From Methanoregulaceae archaeon (GTDB taxonomy: Archaea > Halobacteriota > Methanomicrobia > Methanomicrobiales > Methanospirillaceae), in contig JAJRBV010000088.1 of assembly GCA_028679275.1 (NCBI GenBank), positions 1-8,938 of the forward strand: a stretch of 8,938 nt of DNA, given 5' to 3'. Every line of letters begins with the position of its first letter. Position 1 is the first letter of the stretch. The notes below the pieces were generated by a model, which saw nothing but the letters and a program-made list of their open reading frames with translations, was not told the origin of the DNA and searched no databases. The position numbers were made by a program, and so were the translations under genes. This document shows positions 5,492 to 8,938 of the stretch, piece by piece.

Positions 5492-6778
5492 GTGCAGTTC
5501 CATTATGCCCTGGTCGATGACCTGATCAGCAGGGAGGAGTTCGAACGCCGCATAGAGGCGAAGATGCAGGAATGCGGTGACCTTATCGATGATGTTACCG
5601 CTGCAATGCTTGTGGTCGGAGAACTCGGCCGGCAGCACGTAACGATCAGCAGACTCTCCGGACCATCCACCCTCTTTTCCTTCTTCGGCAAGGTTATTTC
5701 GGTCGCTCCGCCGAAGGAGTTCACCAGGCAGGACGGTGAGAAGGGGTGGGTCGCCCATCTGATCCTTGCCGATGAGACAGGTCAGGTCAGGGCGGTACTC
5801 TGGGATGAGAAGGCTGCAGCAGCCGCAGAGATCGATACCGGCGACGTCCTCGAAGTGATTGGAAAGCATGCCGGAAAGCAGAAGTCCGATATCGTGGTTC
5901 TTGCACTCCGAAAGTCCCCGTGCGAGATCGAATGCGGCATGTCGGTCCAGCCTCGGCTCGCCCCCCCCGAACGGAGAGATGTCCGGATGAGGATCCTGTA
6001 CCTTGAGGAACCGCGGACCATTACCCGGCGTGACGGTAGCACATCCGAGCTGATTGAAGGATGTGTCACCGACGGGATCAGGGTAACCCGGGTGGTGGCC
6101 TGGCTCCCCGAGATGTTTGACGACATCCTTCCGGGTACGACCCTCAGCGTCCGGGGGGCACTGGTGAAAGCCAGGAACTGGGGGACGGAGTATGTCATTG
6201 ATGAGAAGAGCGAAGTAGTCCCTGATAATCCGGATATCCCGTTCTCATTCAGCAGCCTCGAATCAGTGAAAGGCGAAGGCGACTGGTCGATCGAAGCTTC
6301 TGTCTCTTCGGTCCTGCCGGTCCGGGCATTCGTCTCGAGGGACGGCAGGCCCGGTCATGTCCGGAACCTTGTCCTTTCCGATGGAACGACAAGTCTCCAT
6401 GGGGTCCTGTGGGGAGACCGGGCTCTGCTGCCACTCGTAAGGGGGGACCATGTGTCCCTGTATAATGCCCGGTTAAAGCAGGGACGGACAGGGGATCCCG
6501 AGCTGCACATCGGAGCTGGGGGATTTGTGGCGGTTGCACCCCGCGGACAGCAGGAGGAGATCGGGATGGAGGGGACCATCATCGTAACGAGGGAGGGCAC
6601 TTTTCTTGATAACGGGACCGTGAGGTTCCTTGTGAACGGCAGCCTCCCGCATGGACGCGAGGTCCGGGTACGTGGGGTCCGATCCGGTGAGCGGATAGCG
6701 GTCAGCTCATTCGAAGAGCTGGAAAAGGATGCCATGAAGGTACGAACGCTGCTCGAACAGATTGCCGGCGCCCGGTGA
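5492..6778 (+). CDS. Replication protein A homologue (multi-OB-fold single-stranded DNA-binding protein)
   Basis: Predicted to coat single-stranded DNA in replication, repair and recombination. The 428-residue protein has a short helical N-terminus (1-55) followed by OB folds at about 62-143 (core ILADETGQVRAVLWDE, 91-106), 166-240 (GCVTDGIRVTRVVAWL, 190-205) and 265-345 (LVLSDGTTSLHGVLWG, 293-308). Each core shows the D-G/T-x-x-x-V-x-W pattern of archaeal RPA. Residues 355-405 could be a worn fourth OB fold. No CxxC zinc finger is present, unlike several euryarchaeal RPA forms. The start is a GTG at 5492, giving VQFHYALVDD; no better in-frame start lies upstream after the lysA stop. It sits 22 bases past lysA, probably in the same transcript, and 85 bases before radA, its functional partner. 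Confidence 0.85.
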   Translation: MQFHYALVDDLISREEFERRIEAKMQECGDLIDDVTAAMLVVGELGRQHVTISRLSGPSTLFSFFGKVISVAPPKEFTRQDGEKGWVAHLILADETGQVRAVLWDEKAAAAAEIDTGDVLEVIGKHAGKQKSDIVVLALRKSPCEIECGMSVQPRLAPPERRDVRMRILYLEEPRTITRRDGSTSELIEGCVTDGIRVTRVVAWLPEMFDDILPGTTLSVRGALVKARNWGTEYVIDEKSEVVPDNPDIPFSFSSLESVKGEGDWSIEASVSSVLPVRAFVSRDGRPGHVRNLVLSDGTTSLHGVLWGDRALLPLVRGDHVSLYNARLKQGRTGDPELHIGAGGFVAVAPRGQQEEIGMEGTIIVTREGTFLDNGTVRFLVNGSLPHGREVRVRGVRSGERIAVSSFEELEKDAMKVRTLLEQIAGAR

Positions 6779-6811
6779 TCCCACCAATACTTTCACGCTG
6801 CATGGCCGCGA

Positions 6812-6819
6812 AGATATAT
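6812..6819 (+). promoter_or_regulatory. TATA-like promoter box for radA
   Basis: AGATATAT lies in the 85-base gap between the RPA-like gene and radA. Its centre places the transcription start near 6841, leaving a leader of about 20 bases that includes the AAAGGTGA ribosome-binding site at 6847-6854. This suggests that radA can be transcribed independently of the lysine/RPA unit. Confidence 0.45.
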
Positions 6820-6863
6820 GAGAGGATGCGTTATGCTCTCTCTGACAAAGGTGAACCTGATCA

Positions 6864-7835
6864 ATGACTAACGGACCCCTGGAACTTGAAGATCTCCCCG
6901 GAGTAGGCCCCACCACTGCAGAGAAGCTTCGTGAGGCCGGTTTTGTGACCGTGGAGAGCATCGCCACCGCATCCCCTGCCGAGCTTGCAGAAACTGCGGA
7001 GATTGGAGAATCCACGGCAAAGAAGATGATCAAATCGGCACGGGAACTGGCTGACATCGGAGGATTCCGTACCGGCAAGGATGTGTTCGAGCAGCGAAAG
7101 GGTGTGCGGAAACTAAAAACCCGCGTACCGGAACTTGACGATCTCCTTGGAGGCGGGTTCGAGACGCAGGCCATCACCGAGATGTACGGCGAGTTTGGTT
7201 CGGGAAAGAGCCAGATCGTACACCAGATGGCAGTCAATGTCCAGCTCCCCGAAGAAGAAGGCGGGCTTGCCGGGAGTGCCATCTATATCGACACCGAAAA
7301 CACCTTCCGCCCGGAGCGAATCGAGCAGATGGTCATCGGTCTCGGCATCGATGCCGATCCTGCGGATTTCCTGGAAAATATCCATGTGGCACGGGCCCAT
7401 ACCTCGGACCACCAGATCCTGATGCTGGACACGGCACGGGAGCGGGCTGCCGAACTCAGGGAATCCGACAAGCCGGTCAGGCTCTTTATCATCGATTCAC
7501 TCACCTCCCATTTCAGGGCCGAGTATGCCGGCCGCGGAACGCTTGCCGCACGGCAGCAGAAACTGAACCGGCACCTCCACGACCTCTTCAAGCTGGCGGA
7601 CGAGAACAATGCGGTAGGGCTTGTCACGAACCAGGTGCTCTCCAACCCGGCGGTCTTTTTCGGGGACCCGACCAAGCCGATCGGAGGAAACATCGTGGGG
7701 CATACTGCAACGTTCCGTATCTATCTGCGGAAGAGCAAGGGGGGCAAGCGTATTGCCAGGCTGGTTGACAGCCCGAACCTGCCGGAAGGCGAGGCGCCTT
7801 TCATGGTGGAGGAGGCAGGACTGAAGCAGTGCTGA
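6864..7835 (+). CDS. radA: DNA repair and recombination protein RadA
   Basis: The archaeal RecA/Rad51 orthologue, which forms ATP-dependent filaments on single-stranded DNA and carries out homologous pairing and strand exchange. The 323-residue protein is full length. A helix-hairpin-helix N-terminal domain begins [15 protein letters not shown] (8-22) and runs to about 62. A linker carries the FRTG oligomerisation motif (68-71), comparable to the FxxA motif. The ATPase core has Walker A GEFGSGKS (109-116), Walker B LFIID (207-211) and the DNA-binding L2 segment from [20 protein letters not shown] (256-275). No intein interrupts it. The ATG at 6864 has an AAAGGTGA ribosome-binding site 9 bases upstream. 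The 3' end overlaps the phosphatase gene by 7 bases. Its RPA-like neighbour upstream is a natural functional partner. Confidence 0.98.
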   Translation: MTNGPLELEDLPGVGPTTAEKLREAGFVTVESIATASPAELAETAEIGESTAKKMIKSARELADIGGFRTGKDVFEQRKGVRKLKTRVPELDDLLGGGFETQAITEMYGEFGSGKSQIVHQMAVNVQLPEEEGGLAGSAIYIDTENTFRPERIEQMVIGLGIDADPADFLENIHVARAHTSDHQILMLDTARERAAELRESDKPVRLFIIDSLTSHFRAEYAGRGTLAARQQKLNRHLHDLFKLADENNAVGLVTNQVLSNPAVFFGDPTKPIGGNIVGHTATFRIYLRKSKGGKRIARLVDSPNLPEGEAPFMVEEAGLKQC

Positions 7836-8527
7836 AGGGGCTCGTCACCGATATCGATGGCACCCTTACCGATCGGCACCGGAGGATCCATACCGGTGCT
7901 ATCGAACGGATCCGCGAGCTCTGCGACCATGACATCCTGGTTGTGCTGGCGAGCGGAAACACCTCCTGTTTCATGGATGCACTTTCCAAGATGATCGGCA
8001 CTCAGGGGGCATTTATTGCTGAAAACGGGGGAGTGTACCGGACCGGATACACTGAACCTCTGCGAATTCTTGGTAACCAGGCTCTCTGCCGCGATGCACT
8101 TGATGCAGTGACAGAATATTATCGCGGGTCAGGAATCACCCTGGACCTGTACAGCCCAGGTTACCGGTTTGCTGATCTCGCATTCGCCCGTACCGTTCCG
8201 GTTGACGAGGTGAGAGGGGTCGTAAAGGAGTTCCCGGTAGATGTGCTGGATACAGGGTTTGCCATCCATCTCCAGGCAAAGGGAGTGACCAAGGGAATGG
8301 CTTTTCTTAACCTCGTTTCAGAACTTGGTCTCGATCCTTCCGATTTCCTTGCGGCAGGTGATGCCGAGAATGATATTGAACTCCTCAGATATGCAGGAAT
8401 CGGAATCGCGGTACACAACGCTCACCCGGCTGCGGCTGCTGCAGCGACCTATATTTCTGAAAAAACGTTTGGAGACGGCTTTGTGGAAGCCATCGACCGT
8501 TATATGCCCTATTTTCTTGAAAGGTAA
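7829..8527 (+). CDS. Phosphoglycolate phosphatase, archaeal HAD type
   Basis: Hydrolyses 2-phosphoglycolate to glycolate and phosphate; the archaeal enzyme is a Mg2+-dependent HAD hydrolase with a Cof-type (C2) cap. The 232-residue protein shows all four HAD motifs: motif I DIDGTLTD (8-15, nucleophile D8 and acid/base D10), motif II VLASGN (39-44, S42), motif III K155 in GVTKG, and motif [12 protein letters not shown] (177-186, D178 and D182). The cap spans roughly 75-150. The start is the GTG at 7829, inside the radA stop region (GTGCTGA), so it probably relies on translational coupling. Salvage of phosphoglycolate released in DNA end repair would suit the linkage with radA, but that is inference. 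Another small phosphosugar substrate is possible. Confidence 0.9.
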   Translation: MLKGLVTDIDGTLTDRHRRIHTGAIERIRELCDHDILVVLASGNTSCFMDALSKMIGTQGAFIAENGGVYRTGYTEPLRILGNQALCRDALDAVTEYYRGSGITLDLYSPGYRFADLAFARTVPVDEVRGVVKEFPVDVLDTGFAIHLQAKGVTKGMAFLNLVSELGLDPSDFLAAGDAENDIELLRYAGIGIAVHNAHPAAAAAATYISEKTFGDGFVEAIDRYMPYFLER

Positions 8528-8760
8528 CGATCAACGATGATATAGTCCTTGATATCCTTGACCGACTCAAATGGAACAAACATGCGGTCCCCTTCCACCC
8601 GGTATCCCGAGGCATCAAAAGAGGGATCGGGCTGCACAATCATATCGACGACCTGTCCTGTCTCAAAATCCACAACGAGGTTCTTGAGGGTGCCGATCAC
8701 CTTTCCTTCATTGGTAACTATCTTCTTTTTGGATAGGCTGCGGGCTAACACTCTGGCCAT
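8509..8760 (-). CDS. Small PRC-barrel domain protein
   Basis: An 83-residue protein consisting essentially of one PRC-barrel, the small beta-barrel also found in RimM, the photosynthetic reaction-centre H subunit and archaeal CdvA. Pattern seen: LARSLSKKKIVTNEGKVIG (5-23, the typical strand before G-x-x-I/L-G), LKNLVVDFETGQVVDMIV (25-42), RMFVPFESVKDIKDYIIV (59-76). No other domain, signal or membrane segment is present. Such stand-alone proteins are common in methanogens and their role is unknown; protein or RNA binding is the usual guess. The ATG at 8760 has no Shine-Dalgarno, but a TATA box sits about 26 bases upstream, which suggests a leaderless mRNA. The last 19 bases overlap the 3' end of the phosphatase gene on the other strand. 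A T6 tract (minus strand, 8460-8465) inside that gene may end its transcript. Confidence 0.88.
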   Translation of the reverse strand: MARVLARSLSKKKIVTNEGKVIGTLKNLVVDFETGQVVDMIVQPDPSFDASGYRVEGDRMFVPFESVKDIKDYIIVDRYLSRK

Positions 8761-8772
8761 AACAGAACTGTT
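8761..8772. repeat. Short inverted repeat at the PRC-barrel gene start
   Basis: AACAG, two unpaired bases and CTGTT form a 5-bp inverted repeat that abuts the start codon and lies between it and the TATA box. This is where an archaeal repressor could block initiation. It is short enough to occur by chance. Confidence 0.25.
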
Positions 8773-8780
8773 GAGCTTTT

Positions 8781-8793
8781 AATATTTAAATAT
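8781..8793 (-). promoter_or_regulatory. TATA box of the PRC-barrel gene
   Basis: On the minus strand the segment reads ATATTTAAATATT, which includes a good TTTAAATA box. The centre lies about 26 bases before the ATG at 8760, so transcription should start at or next to the start codon. The sequence is nearly symmetrical and could also act towards the right. Confidence 0.5.
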
Positions 8794-8820
8794 GTTCAAA
8801 ATTCGTCAATAAGGATTGCA

Positions 8821-8829
8821 GTTTTAATA
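8821..8829 (+). promoter_or_regulatory. TATA-like box facing right
   Basis: GTTTTAATA followed by AATAA lies in an AT-rich patch in front of the open frame that starts near 8847. A start site about 22-25 bases downstream would fall at or close to the GTG at 8847. The evidence is composition and spacing only. Confidence 0.3.
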
Positions 8830-8846
8830 AATAACGGCCGTATTTC

Positions 8847-8938
8847 GTGAAAATTACTGGTTTCCAGGCATGGCGGGACAATAAGCCCCGAATGGATTCA
8901 CAGCGTGGGAAACTGGCGGATAATATCAGACTGTGTCA
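8847..8938 (+). CDS. Possible start of an unidentified gene (partial at right edge)
   Basis: A frame open from a GTG at 8847 to the window end encodes about 30 residues beginning VKITGFQAWRDNKPRMDSQR, with an in-frame ATG at 8892. An in-frame stop lies at 8832-8834. There is no clear Shine-Dalgarno at either start; a TATA-like box at 8821-8829 would fit a leaderless GTG start. I do not recognise the product. A second frame is also open here over most of the stretch, so this could equally be non-coding DNA in front of a gene outside the window. Confidence 0.22.
   Translation, partial: MKITGFQAWRDNKPRMDSQRGKLADNIRLC

Noticed and set aside
5417..5869. 150-residue antisense open frame over the start of the RPA-like gene
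   Set aside because: No family motif; the plus strand carries a conserved OB-fold protein.
6707..7282. 191-residue antisense open frame across the RPA/radA junction
   Set aside because: Ser-rich composition typical of the reverse strand of GC-biased codons, and it overlaps the certain radA.
8868..8885. ATG start near 8870 for a right-edge gene
   Set aside because: The frame closes after four codons at a TAA.

Overview
The window looks like chromosomal DNA from a mesophilic, moderately GC-rich methanogenic archaeon, most likely of the order Methanomicrobiales. The reasons are an archaeal RadA recombinase, an OB-fold replication protein A homologue, an archaeal-type HAD phosphoglycolate phosphatase, the DUF1890/DUF1894 pair that I know only from methanogens, AT-rich TATA-like promoter boxes in a GC-rich background, and lysine synthesis through an LL-diaminopimelate aminotransferase. 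The order assignment is inference from gene content. No rRNA, tRNA, CRISPR array, transposon or phage gene was seen. The window is gene-dense and has no gene-free stretch over 300 bases.

Layout. Positions 1-945 (minus) hold the N-terminal 315 codons of a 2-oxoacid:ferredoxin oxidoreductase gamma-alpha fusion subunit; the gene runs off the left edge. An AT-rich spacer (946-1034) carries its promoter and the terminator of the next unit. Positions 1035-2905 (minus) form a compact cluster transcribed in the order cutA, an fdhD-like gene, a DUF1890 gene and a DUF1894 gene, with overlapping stop and start codons at two of the three junctions. A divergent intergenic region (2906-3025) with a strong inverted repeat separates this from a plus-strand unit: dapL-type aminotransferase and lysA (ATGA overlap), then an RPA-like gene 22 bases later. 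radA follows behind its own TATA box and Shine-Dalgarno, and overlaps a phosphoglycolate phosphatase gene by 7 bases. A small PRC-barrel gene (minus, 8509-8760) overlaps the 3' end of the phosphatase gene tail to tail. The last 140 bases hold another TATA-like box and perhaps the beginning of a further plus-strand gene.

How the genes fit together. dapL and lysA supply two steps of the diaminopimelate route to lysine; the epimerase step between them (dapF) is not in the window. RPA and RadA are partners in homologous recombination, with RPA coating single strands and RadA forming the strand-exchange filament. The minus-strand cluster joins a metal-tolerance-type protein (CutA), a formate-dehydrogenase maturation homologue (FdhD) and two uncharacterised methanogen proteins. 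Its most notable feature is that the FdhD homologue has isoleucines at both positions of the family's conserved CxxC pair. Most of the window is ordinary housekeeping DNA, and I see no clearly new multi-gene system; the FdhD variant, its DUF1890/DUF1894 partners and the divergent inverted repeat are the items most worth following.
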